In this document: piece by piece, positions 7,657 through 15,290 of the stretch
How the letters are laid out: the number at the start of each line of letters is the position of its first letter
Numbering within the stretch: position 1 is the first letter of the stretch
From: Pararhodonellum marinum
GTDB taxonomy: Bacteria; Bacteroidota; Bacteroidia; Cytophagales; Cyclobacteriaceae
Direction: 5' to 3'
Length of the DNA stretch: 64,000 nucleotides
Assembly (NCBI RefSeq): GCF_015354735.1
Contig: NZ_JACEFJ010000001.1
Span: forward strand, 310,001-374,000
Translations under genes and position numbers: made by a program
The notes under the pieces: generated by a model
What the model saw: the letters and a program-made list of their open reading frames with translations, nothing else
Database searches by the model: none
Told to the model about the DNA's origin: nothing

Positions 7657-8613
7657 TTACTCCTTCGCATCCTTTTCCATTTTGGATTTAGCAAATTGGC
7701 TCCCTCCAATGGCAAGGCCGATAAGAACCAGGTAAGGAATCAGCATATACAGGTAAGGAAAGTTTTCAAGGTCTTTGATCATGGCCAAGACAAATGCCGC
7801 CAACCAGGATACCATAGAGATTCCCCCTACAGCAAAAGCCGTTCTTTTGAGGGTTTTGTTGTCTCCTGTATCTTCCTCCTTCAGGGAAAGCTGTTCGATT
7901 TTAGGCATCATGTAAAAATTCAAAAATAATCCGTTAATGGTAAGGAAAACCACCGCAGTCATTTTCATCAGCCAACGATCCGATGCCAAGTAAACATCAG
8001 GTTGGGTGTAATATAGTGCCACCCCACTGACGATCAACAAAATAAGCCCAATCAGGATCAATTGAGATATCAAATGCATGATGACCGCTTCCTTCTTGCT
8101 GATATGGAAATCCCTCATAAAGTGGAAAATCAAAATGTCAAGGATAAGCGTGCCACCCAAACCCAACGTCATGCCCAAAAGATGCAGGGCCAAAGTATAG
8201 TCGCGGATCAGCTGTAACTTATCAAAAGGGCTGTCCATTTTAAGAATGATCAAATAAATCAAAACAGCGTTAATCAAAGCATAAATAAGGGTAGAAGCTT
8301 TGAAAGATATTTGTTCTGTTAAACTAATGCCCCATTTATATAGAAATAGCAAAAAGGCAGTACTGGTAAGGATTAACCAAGCCAGATCCAAAATGTCTGG
8401 ATTGCCACCCCTAATGGCAGCAATCCCGTATACCAAAAGCATGATACCAAAATAACCGGTAACAACCTTTTGATAGGGTATTTTCAATAGGTACATGCCC
8501 TTGAGATAGTCCGTAGGATCATCTTCCCGAACCTCAACCCGGTCACGGTTTCGCAATGACAAAAATGAAATGATCAGCCCTGTAACGCTGAGTAGTAAAA
8601 TCCAAATAATCAT
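7657..8613 (-). CDS. Polytopic membrane protein of unknown function
   Basis: Integral membrane protein of 318 residues with about eight hydrophobic segments. A central motif LHLLGMTLGLGGTLILDILI is followed by a His-containing segment (MHLISQLILIGLILLIVSG). This recalls CopD/DUF2269-like membrane proteins, in which an L-H-x3-G segment recurs, but the similarity is weak and I do not assign a family. The N-terminus is a membrane anchor starting at the ATG at 8613. The C-terminus is charged (AKSKMEKDAKE). It is transcribed leftward alone between two related rightward barrel genes. A short hairpin (ACGCT..AGCGT, about 7639-7656) just after the stop could be a weak terminator. Confidence 0.6.
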   Translation of the reverse strand: MIIWILLLSVTGLIISFLSLRNRDRVEVREDDPTDYLKGMYLLKIPYQKVVTGYFGIMLLVYGIAAIRGGNPDILDLAWLILTSTAFLLFLYKWGISLTEQISFKASTLIYALINAVLIYLIILKMDSPFDKLQLIRDYTLALHLLGMTLGLGGTLILDILIFHFMRDFHISKKEAVIMHLISQLILIGLILLIVSGVALYYTQPDVYLASDRWLMKMTAVVFLTINGLFLNFYMMPKIEQLSLKEEDTGDNKTLKRTAFAVGGISMVSWLAAFVLAMIKDLENFPYLYMLIPYLVLIGLAIGGSQFAKSKMEKDAKE

Positions 8614-8804
8614 ATTTAAAATTTAGGTTGTACTTGATTAGGTGCTGGTTAGTTATTAAACTCGATGTTACAAAATGTTCGGATTACTAATTTAGACTAT
8701 AATTTTTAGGTATAATTATATTTATTTTAACAAAATTTATAATTTTTAAATTTTTTTATAAATCATAAAAAATTAGGTTTGTTATACCATTTAAATTTTA
8801 CGTT

Positions 8805-9488
8805 ATGATTAATCACAGGCTAAATTTTCTAATTGTTTTACTTGGTTTGCTGTCTTTGTCTTCTTATGGTCAAGATAATTTTAACATAGAGGTCTACGGT
8901 GGGCCATCCTATTCCTATTTTAATTCTGAGATTATTTCCCCCCAATCTAACGTTACTTTATCCAGTAACATCAGTCCACATTTAGGCATCAATTTACTGA
9001 AAAAAGTTGCCCCAAGTTATCAGGTGTCCCTTCAGGCGGAATATTTGATCAGATATGTCAGGTATCAGGAAATAGGACCTGATTTTTCTTTTGATAACAA
9101 CAGAAATTCTTTTCAAAATAAATTCGGGAATTTTTCCCTGGGACTCAGGAGAGTTTGGGAAAAAGAAAAATACAATGTTTTTTTACAGGGCTCACTGGGT
9201 GTTGTTATGGACAGAGAGCCAAGAAGTTTCTTTAGTTCGGGAAACCTCCCCCCCGAACCTACAAAGACAAATTTTTCCCCTATAGGGCGTATTGAAGCCG
9301 GAATTCAATACCCCATCAAAAACAATTATTTGATTCTTGGTATAAGACATCAGCAAGGATTCAATAACTTTGAAAACCTGGGCTACGAATCCGGAAGCCA
9401 ACAACTCTATTTGACAGGAAGTGGTTCCTATACTGGTTTGTTTGTCGGATTTGGATTTAATACAGATACTTGGTTCAGGAAAAAATAG
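8805..9488 (+). CDS. Small outer-membrane beta-barrel-like protein
   Basis: Exported protein of 227 residues. The signal peptide (NFLIVLLGLLSLSS) is cleaved after SYGQ. The mature part consists of amphipathic strands, beginning NIEVYGGPSYSYFNS, in the style of PorT/OMP_b-brl family barrels. It is related to the first half of the product at 6101-7564 (shared GGPS.SY, IRHQQG and GFGFNT.TW positions). The ~190 bp upstream is extremely AT-rich and should contain the promoter. It ends in basic residues (WFRKK) rather than the terminal aromatic usually used for barrel assembly. No function can be given. Confidence 0.6.
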   Translation: MINHRLNFLIVLLGLLSLSSYGQDNFNIEVYGGPSYSYFNSEIISPQSNVTLSSNISPHLGINLLKKVAPSYQVSLQAEYLIRYVRYQEIGPDFSFDNNRNSFQNKFGNFSLGLRRVWEKEKYNVFLQGSLGVVMDREPRSFFSSGNLPPEPTKTNFSPIGRIEAGIQYPIKNNYLILGIRHQQGFNNFENLGYESGSQQLYLTGSGSYTGLFVGFGFNTDTWFRKK

Positions 9489-9642
9489 TGCTTTTGGTTA
9501 CAATGGTCATTGGAGCAGGATTATGCGATGGGTTTTTTTGATAGCTTTGGCTTAAAGGTGAATGTATCTAGTTTGTTTTGTGTTTTATCCAGCAAACCTG
9601 CCGTATTATATTTAATTATTTTATCATTATAGAACAGAATCT

Positions 9643-10563
9643 ATGCCTATACCGCCCATCCAAACCTCTACCAAGACCATAGATCCAAAAGATGTAAGTA
9701 CCCCAGTGTTTCATGGCTATATGCTTGGCGCCATAGCTCCAAGGCCTATCGCCTTCGTCAGTACAGTGGATCGGGAAGGAAATGTCAACCTGAGCCCTTT
9801 TAGTTTTTTCAACGCCTTCGGTTCAAATCCTCCACTGGTGATTTTCTCCCCTTCCAGGCGGGTCAGGGACAATACGACCAAACATTCCCTGGAAAATGTT
9901 TTGGAGGTACAAGAAGCCGTCATCAATATTGTCAATTTTGCCATGGTGGAGCAAATGTCCCTGGCAAGTACCGAATACGAGAAGGGAATCAACGAATTTG
10001 TTAAAGCAGGCTTGACACCTGTTCCTTCGACGAAGGTCAAGCCTCCTCGTGTAAAGGAAGCACCTGTGGCTTTTGAATGCATTGTGCTGGATGTATTGCC
10101 ATATGGACAAGAGGGTGGAGCTGCCAATTTGGTGGTTTGCGAAATAGTTTTGGCCCATATCAACGAAAGCATACTTGACGCCAACGGGAAAATTGATCCC
10201 TTTAAATTGGATGCTGTGGCCAGAATGGGGGGAGACTGGTATTGCAGAGCACAGGGAGAAGCTCTGTTTGAAATCGAAAAGCCCATCCGAAACAAAGGAA
10301 TAGGGGTGGATCAGATTCCAGAAGCCATAAGACAAAGTGTGGTTCTCTCCGGAAATGATTTGGGTAAGCTAGGTAACGTAGAAAGCCTTCCCTCAGAGGC
10401 AGATATAACTGAATTCGGTCAAAAGCCCGAGATTTCAGAGATGAAGATCAGATTTCAAAATGATGCGGAAAGTTATCTTTTTCACCTACATGAATACGCC
10501 AAAGAGAAACTGAAAGAGGGATCAATTCAGGAAGCCTGGATGGCGTTACTTCAGGAAAAATAA
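9643..10563 (+). CDS. Flavin reductase-like FMN-binding protein
   Basis: Protein of 306 residues. The first ~200 form a split-barrel flavin-reductase-like domain: LGAIAPRPIAFVSTVDREGN, then NLSPFSFFNAFGSNPPLVIFSPS, where substrate and FMN phosphate contacts lie, and NIVNFAMVEQMSLAS. Members bind FMN and serve as NAD(P)H:flavin reductases or as subunits feeding two-component oxygenases. No partner oxygenase is adjacent, so the substrate is unknown. The C-terminal ~100 residues form a helical extension common in the Bacteroidota version. The gene is single, ended by a strong bidirectional terminator shared with convergent sppA. Confidence 0.85.
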   Translation: MPIPPIQTSTKTIDPKDVSTPVFHGYMLGAIAPRPIAFVSTVDREGNVNLSPFSFFNAFGSNPPLVIFSPSRRVRDNTTKHSLENVLEVQEAVINIVNFAMVEQMSLASTEYEKGINEFVKAGLTPVPSTKVKPPRVKEAPVAFECIVLDVLPYGQEGGAANLVVCEIVLAHINESILDANGKIDPFKLDAVARMGGDWYCRAQGEALFEIEKPIRNKGIGVDQIPEAIRQSVVLSGNDLGKLGNVESLPSEADITEFGQKPEISEMKIRFQNDAESYLFHLHEYAKEKLKEGSIQEAWMALLQEK

Positions 10564-10587
10564 AAAAGCGGGGTTACCCGCTTTTTT
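10562..10587. terminator. Bidirectional rho-independent terminator between flavin reductase gene and sppA
   Basis: A perfect 11-bp stem AAAAAAGCGGG / CCCGCTTTTTT with a GTTA loop, giving an A-tract on one side and a T-tract on the other, so it works for both converging genes. It overlaps the stop codons of both. Confidence 0.9.
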
Positions 10588-12343
10588 ATTTGATGGTCAT
10601 TTCCTGAGGCATTCTCATCATGATGCCCTCAAATTTTCTGGCCATTTCGATTTGTTGCACAAGCCCGTACAATTCACCATATTTCATCCTTCCGTAAAAG
10701 GTCTGTACATCATCTGTTAGCTGAGACAAAATCCGCTCAAGGGTTGATTTTTGGGCCGGGTAATACACCACTCTGTAATCATCAGCCACCCCGGCTTTTT
10801 GTGCTGCGATCTCTATGGCTTTATCAAGCCCGCCAAGTATGTCTACCAATCCTTTTTCCTTTGCCTGAAGACCACTCCAAACCCTACCGGATGCCACTTC
10901 CATCACAGCTTCCTTACTCATGCCTCTTCCATCAGCTACTCTGGTCAGAAAAATATCATAACCCTCTTCAACCTGATTCTGGAAAATCTCTTTTTCTTCT
11001 TCCCGCATGGGTCTGGATATGTCGAGAAAGTCAGATAATTCGCCCGTTTTGGCAACATCAGTGGTAATACCAAGTTTGTTGTTAAGCAAGCCTTGCGCAT
11101 TAAAAAACAGGCCGAAAATACCAATGGAACCGGTGATGGTATTGGGCTGGGCCACGATGGTGTCGGCAGGAGCTGATATGTAATAGCCACCGGAAGCAGC
11201 CAGTTCGGACATGGAAGCGATCAGTGGTTTTTCTTTTTGCGCTTCGCTAAGCGCACGCCAGATCACTTCGGAGGCCAAAGCGGATCCACCTGGAGAATTT
11301 ACCCTCAACACTATGGCTTTGACAGCATCATTCTTATGCGCTTTGCGTACTTCTTCGGCAAAGGTTTTGGACCCAATGCTTCCTTCCGCACTTCCACTGA
11401 CGATGTCCCCTTCTGCAACAATGACCGCTATACGGTTTTGAGAGCTTCTGTTTTTGGTTTTGGCGGTTTTGTTGATCCTGGTGATGTTGATGAAAGAAAT
11501 TTTATCGTCTTCTTTCAAGTCCAGTTTTTCTTTTAAAAGATCCCTGATCTGGTCTTCATACCAAAGCCCATCAATCAACCCAAGTTCTACAGCATCTTTG
11601 GCTTTGCGGGCTAGCATTTTTTGATTGATTTCAGTCATTTTCACCAGATCAATGCTACGGCTTACCGCAATTTTCTCCAGAGAATAATTGTTGATGTCAT
11701 TTAAAAATGCCTCGGTTTGTAGCCTGCTTTCTTCACTCATCTTGTCAAGAATAAAAGGTTCTACGGCACTTTTGAAATCACCTACTCTAAAGACCAAAGG
11801 CTCAACTTCTAGTTTTTCAAAAAGCCCCTTAAGGAAAAGGGTTTCCGAGGACAGCCCATTGAACTCCATCAATCCAGAGGGGTTCAAATAAATTTCATCT
11901 GCAACAGAGGCGAGAAAATAACCCCATTCGGTGTAGATTTCAGCATAAGCAACAATGAATTTGCCACTTTCTTTGAAATCCTCCAGCTCATCCCTTAGCT
12001 CAGCCAGGATAGCCGGTCCGCTGAAAATGATTCCAGATTGGAGGTAGATGCCTTTGATATTATCGTTATCTTTCGCCGTTCTAATGGCGGTTTTAAGTTG
12101 ATTGAGGCCTACTTCGGGGATTGAACCAAAACCAGGAAAACCGGAAAGGTTTAAATCATCATCTTTCCCCCTTTCCACCAATTGCCTGTTCTCCAGATTG
12201 AGGTGTAGAACAGTACCTTCTTTGATGGTAACCTTTTCATCACTGGAAGCAAGGGCCAATATCCCTGCAAACATGAAAAATGCCAGAACTGAAAAAACCA
12301 GTAAGCCGACAATGACAGCCAATACGTTGCTTAAGAATCTCAT
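10586..12343 (-). CDS. sppA: Signal peptide peptidase SppA, 67-kDa type
   Basis: Membrane-anchored serine protease of 585 residues that degrades signal peptides left after secretion. One N-terminal transmembrane helix (~5-32) is followed by two tandem peptidase S49 domains. The catalytic Lys is in LFLKGLFEKL (about residue 172), corresponding to the N-domain Lys of E. coli SppA. The nucleophilic Ser is in ELAASGGYYIS (about residue 384), preceded by the conserved LRVNSPGGSALASE. The length matches the long form with both domains. It is monocistronic, convergent with the flavin reductase gene and divergent from folK with ~70 bp between them. Assignment is secure. Confidence 0.95.
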   Translation of the reverse strand: MRFLSNVLAVIVGLLVFSVLAFFMFAGILALASSDEKVTIKEGTVLHLNLENRQLVERGKDDDLNLSGFPGFGSIPEVGLNQLKTAIRTAKDNDNIKGIYLQSGIIFSGPAILAELRDELEDFKESGKFIVAYAEIYTEWGYFLASVADEIYLNPSGLMEFNGLSSETLFLKGLFEKLEVEPLVFRVGDFKSAVEPFILDKMSEESRLQTEAFLNDINNYSLEKIAVSRSIDLVKMTEINQKMLARKAKDAVELGLIDGLWYEDQIRDLLKEKLDLKEDDKISFINITRINKTAKTKNRSSQNRIAVIVAEGDIVSGSAEGSIGSKTFAEEVRKAHKNDAVKAIVLRVNSPGGSALASEVIWRALSEAQKEKPLIASMSELAASGGYYISAPADTIVAQPNTITGSIGIFGLFFNAQGLLNNKLGITTDVAKTGELSDFLDISRPMREEEKEIFQNQVEEGYDIFLTRVADGRGMSKEAVMEVASGRVWSGLQAKEKGLVDILGGLDKAIEIAAQKAGVADDYRVVYYPAQKSTLERILSQLTDDVQTFYGRMKYGELYGLVQQIEMARKFEGIMMRMPQEMTIK

Positions 12344-12416
12344 TTTTAATTAATTTGAAGGCGAAATTAGTCCTTTTTTGTTGAATGTATAAATTTAATT
12401 AAATTATTAACCTGTC

Positions 12417-12896
12417 ATGAAGGAAGTAGTTTTTTTGATTGGCGGAAATTTAGGAGATCGACTCAATTACTTGGAGAGAACTCGAAATAGGTTGGCTATG
12501 GAATTCGAATGGGTAGACTCCTCCAGAATTTTCGAAACATCTCCTTGGGGCGGGCAGTCGGAAGGTTTATTCCTCAACCAGGCCATCTTGGTCAGGACAA
12601 CTTTTTCAGCAGATCAGGTTCTTGAAATCATCCAAAAAATAGAAAAGGAAATGGGTCGAAAAAGAGTGCTGAGATGGGGAAACAGAACCATGGACATTGA
12701 TATCATCTTTTTTGGTCAAGAGATTATCAATGACCCCCACCTTACCATACCGCATAAATCCATGGCCGAAAGGCGCTTTGTATTGGAACCGCTCTGTGAC
12801 CTCATTCCTGATTTTGTCCATCCAATTTTGGGACTAAAAGTATCAGCGCTTCTAGAAGAATGTAAGGATGATGCACAAGTCCATCCTATTTTTTGA
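12417..12896 (+). CDS. folK: 2-amino-4-hydroxy-6-hydroxymethyldihydropteridine pyrophosphokinase
   Basis: Folate-pathway kinase of 159 residues. It transfers pyrophosphate from ATP to 6-hydroxymethyl-dihydropterin before dihydropteroate synthase acts. Signature parts are GGNLGDRLNYL at the N-terminus, ETSPWGGQSEGLFLNQ around residue 45, and RWGNRTMDIDIIFF with the two Mg-binding Asp residues (MDIDI). IPHKSMAERRFVLEPL follows. A Gly-Asn replaces the commoner Gly-Pro before the Arg-Thr of the last motif. No other folate gene is adjacent. It is transcribed away from sppA. Confidence 0.95.
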   Translation: MKEVVFLIGGNLGDRLNYLERTRNRLAMEFEWVDSSRIFETSPWGGQSEGLFLNQAILVRTTFSADQVLEIIQKIEKEMGRKRVLRWGNRTMDIDIIFFGQEIINDPHLTIPHKSMAERRFVLEPLCDLIPDFVHPILGLKVSALLEECKDDAQVHPIF

Positions 12897-13012
12897 AGAA
12901 ACCAACTGATCTGGTTTATCCTATCCTTAATTCAACATGTATGTACGCATTGATACCAGAAAAAGGTAATTCAATATAATTCTCGCCACCAAACTGAAAT
13001 GTCCCATACATA

Positions 13013-13072
13013 CCTGTCCGCCGGTAGGCGGGCCTGTCCGACGACAGATGGGCCTGCCCGACGAGGCGGGGG
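13013..13072. repeat. Three tandem 20-bp GC-rich palindromic (REP-like) units
   Basis: Bases 13013-13032, 13033-13052 and 13053-13072 each begin CCTGYCCG and end in GGG, with hairpin cores CCGCC/GGCGG, CTGTC/GACAG and CC-GCC/GGCGG respectively. They lie in the 237-bp gap between convergent folK and fabD, in AT-rich surroundings. A single related unit is at 5973-5992. The arrangement resembles repetitive extragenic palindromes. A 65-codon open frame across it (12916-13113, minus) is not considered real. Confidence 0.7.
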
Positions 13073-13133
13073 ACTTCCGACCCTCTTGAAGAAGAATATT
13101 GGGTTAGTGGCAAAGCAGCGGATAACCATTTAA

Positions 13134-14009
13134 TTAAATACTGCTTACTTCTGATTCTTTATGAATTTTTTTGACCAATCCCTGTAAAACTTTACCCGGC
13201 CCGCATTCTATGAAATGTGTGGCCCCATCCGTAACCATTTGTTGGACAGATTGGGTCCATTTTACAGGTGCCGTGAGCTGTGATATTAAGTTGTCTTTGA
13301 TTTTTTCCACATCTGTTTCGCCTATGGTGCTTACATTTTGGTATACAGGACATATTGGAGCAGTGAATTTGGTCTCCAGAATGGCTTTTTTTAATTTTTC
13401 TCTTGCCGGCTCCATCAGCGGAGAATGGAATGCACCTCCCACTGGTAAGGGGAGGGCTCTCTTGGCACCGGCTTCTTTCATTCTTTCACAAGCGATTTCG
13501 ATTCCTTTGATAGAGCCTGAAATCACCAACTGACCAGGACAATTGTAATTGGCAGGCACTACAATCTCTCCATCAATGCCAGCGCAGATCTCCTCTACTA
13601 TGGCATCTTCTAAGCCTAAAATAGCAGCCATAGTAGAGGGGTTGATCTCACAGGCTTCCTGCATGGCCAATGCGCGCTGGTAGACTAGACTGAGGCCATC
13701 TTCAAAAGATAGGGTTTTATTGGAGACCAAGGCCGAAAATTCCCCTAATGAATGTCCTGCAACCATATCGGGATTAAAATCAGGGGCTGTTAAAGCCAAA
13801 ACCACAGAATGTAAAAATATGGCAGGTTGAGTGACTTTCGTTTGTTTTAGTTCCTCATCACTGCCTTCAAACATGATCTGGGTGATATTGAACCCAAGTA
13901 TGTCATTGGCTCTGTCAAAAAGCTTTTTGGCTTCAGCATGATCCGCATAGAGGTCTTTCCCCATGCCTGAAAATTGAGCTCCCTGTCCGGGAAAAATATA
14001 GGCTTTCAT
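13134..14009 (-). CDS. fabD: Malonyl-CoA:ACP transacylase
   Basis: Transfers malonyl from CoA to acyl carrier protein, supplying fatty acid elongation. It has 291 residues, close to the family norm. FPGQGAQFSGMGKDL opens the protein. The nucleophile is Ser 87 in VAGHSLGEFSAL. The Arg that holds the malonyl carboxylate is in VYQRALAMQ (about 112), and the catalytic His is in GGAFHSPLM (about 200). ECGPGKVLQGLVKKI closes it. No other fab gene is adjacent. A weak 5-6-bp hairpin downstream of the neighbouring start region (14071-14093) is probably not a terminator of this gene, since it lies upstream of the ATG at 14009. Confidence 0.95.
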   Translation of the reverse strand: MKAYIFPGQGAQFSGMGKDLYADHAEAKKLFDRANDILGFNITQIMFEGSDEELKQTKVTQPAIFLHSVVLALTAPDFNPDMVAGHSLGEFSALVSNKTLSFEDGLSLVYQRALAMQEACEINPSTMAAILGLEDAIVEEICAGIDGEIVVPANYNCPGQLVISGSIKGIEIACERMKEAGAKRALPLPVGGAFHSPLMEPAREKLKKAILETKFTAPICPVYQNVSTIGETDVEKIKDNLISQLTAPVKWTQSVQQMVTDGATHFIECGPGKVLQGLVKKIHKESEVSSI

Positions 14010-14135
14010 AAGTGGATGGTTTATTTGCTAGTGATCGGTTAAGGTTATATCAGACAAATATATTAAAAAAAGCAGCCATCAGGATAGCCGCTTCTTATTC
14101 CTCGCAAATAGCGCGGAAAATTGATGGAAAAAATT

Positions 14136-14777
14136 CTAATAATTAGACATTTCTCCTAAATTGTAAATCTCCATGATTTCTTCCAGGATTTTCTTGAAAT
14201 CAATCTTAAGGTCTATCAATCGGCCGCTCTGCACATCAAAAACCCACCCGTGAATTTGCATATTCCTTCCTTTGATGGCTTTCTGTACTACAGCAGTCTT
14301 GATCAGGTTGACGCACTGTTCCTGCACATTCAATTCTACCAATCGCTTGTATTTTTCTGTTTCATCAGAAATTGCGTTCAATTCATTTTTGTGGATTCTA
14401 TATACATCCCGTATGTTTCTCAGCCACGGATTCAGAATACCCAAATCAGCAGCTTGCATGGCAGCCTTCACACCACCACAAAAATAATGTCCACATACAA
14501 TCACGTGATCTACTTTCAGGTTATCAACGGCATAATTTAATACCGAATTCATATTTAGGTCGATGGAGATCACCATATTGGCGATATTCCTATGCACGAA
14601 AACCTCCCCTGGGTTTACACCCATCAAATCTTCTGCTGTCACCCGGCTATCGGAACAGCCAATGTAAAGTATATCTGGGTTTTGGCCTTTTGCGAGATTG
14701 GTAAAATATTCAGGATCTTTTTCAAGTCTCTTAGCGATCCATTTTTCATTGTTTTTAAATACATTTTTGATGTCCAT
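14136..14777 (-). CDS. Beta-class carbonic anhydrase
   Basis: Zinc enzyme of 213 residues that interconverts CO2 and bicarbonate. It is cytoplasmic (no signal peptide). Zinc ligands and catalytic dyad are visible: Cys 41, Asp 43 and Arg 45 in IGCSDSRV, and His 97 and Cys 100 in VCGHYFCGG. NPGEVFVHRNIAN between them is also typical. The C-terminal region (IHGWVFDVQSGRLIDL) matches bacterial Can-type enzymes. It is a single leftward gene. The pattern of Zn ligands fits the type with the open active site, but oligomer type cannot be read from sequence. Confidence 0.95.
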   Translation of the reverse strand: MDIKNVFKNNEKWIAKRLEKDPEYFTNLAKGQNPDILYIGCSDSRVTAEDLMGVNPGEVFVHRNIANMVISIDLNMNSVLNYAVDNLKVDHVIVCGHYFCGGVKAAMQAADLGILNPWLRNIRDVYRIHKNELNAISDETEKYKRLVELNVQEQCVNLIKTAVVQKAIKGRNMQIHGWVFDVQSGRLIDLKIDFKKILEEIMEIYNLGEMSNY

Positions 14778-14876
14778 GGTGGTTCTTTTAATAATTTATA
14801 ATTGAAATTAAAGGTTAATTTAAACTAACGTCCTTAGAAATTTAAGGTTATCTATTTGATATTTTAACAAGTACAA

Positions 14877-15290
14877 TCAAGTGATGAAATGTTCTTTTTC
14901 CTCAGGTGTTGGGATCCTACAGGTATCGTTTTTGCCAAACCATCGGTACCGATTACGGGCAACCCAATCATATACAGGGTCTCTGATAAAAACCGGAACA
15001 AGGATGAAAATATAAAAAAGGGGCCAAAGCCCCTTGAGTTTTTTGCTGATTTCAAGCGCAGCACGACTTTTATAGTAGACCTTGTCACCTTGAATCAATA
15101 CAATCGAGTCCAAGAAATCTCCTTTAATTGAGAAGTTTTTTAAAATTTCCTGTACTTTTTGATCCTGAAGTGAGCCAAACTTAAAAAGCCTGGCTTTGTC
15201 ACGTTTCAGAATAAAATCCACTGCATGGTTACAAAGGTTGCATACCCCATCGAAAAGGATCAAGCCATACGCATCCTGCAATCGACTCAT
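14877..15290 (-). CDS. DCC-family thiol-disulfide oxidoreductase-like protein (DUF393)
   Basis: Protein of 137 residues with the DCC signature LILFDGVCNLCNHAVDFIL, including the Cys-x-x-Cys, near residues 11-29. It also has the conserved C-terminal block RYRWFGKNDTCRIP. DUF393 proteins are predicted thioredoxin-like thiol-disulfide oxidoreductases of unknown substrate. Its start overlaps the stop of the long upstream cargo gene by four bases (15287-15290), so the two may be translated together. That is unexpected functionally, and the pairing might be accidental. Confidence 0.85.
   Translation of the reverse strand: MSRLQDAYGLILFDGVCNLCNHAVDFILKRDKARLFKFGSLQDQKVQEILKNFSIKGDFLDSIVLIQGDKVYYKSRAALEISKKLKGLWPLFYIFILVPVFIRDPVYDWVARNRYRWFGKNDTCRIPTPEEKEHFIT

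Noticed and set aside
12916-13113. Leftward 65-codon frame over the 20-bp repeats
   Set aside because: Its sequence is mostly translated repeat units; not protein-like.
14071-14093. Hairpin upstream of fabD
   Set aside because: Stem of five to six pairs with mismatch and a poor T-run; it lies between the carbonic anhydrase stop and the fabD start, so a terminator role is doubtful.
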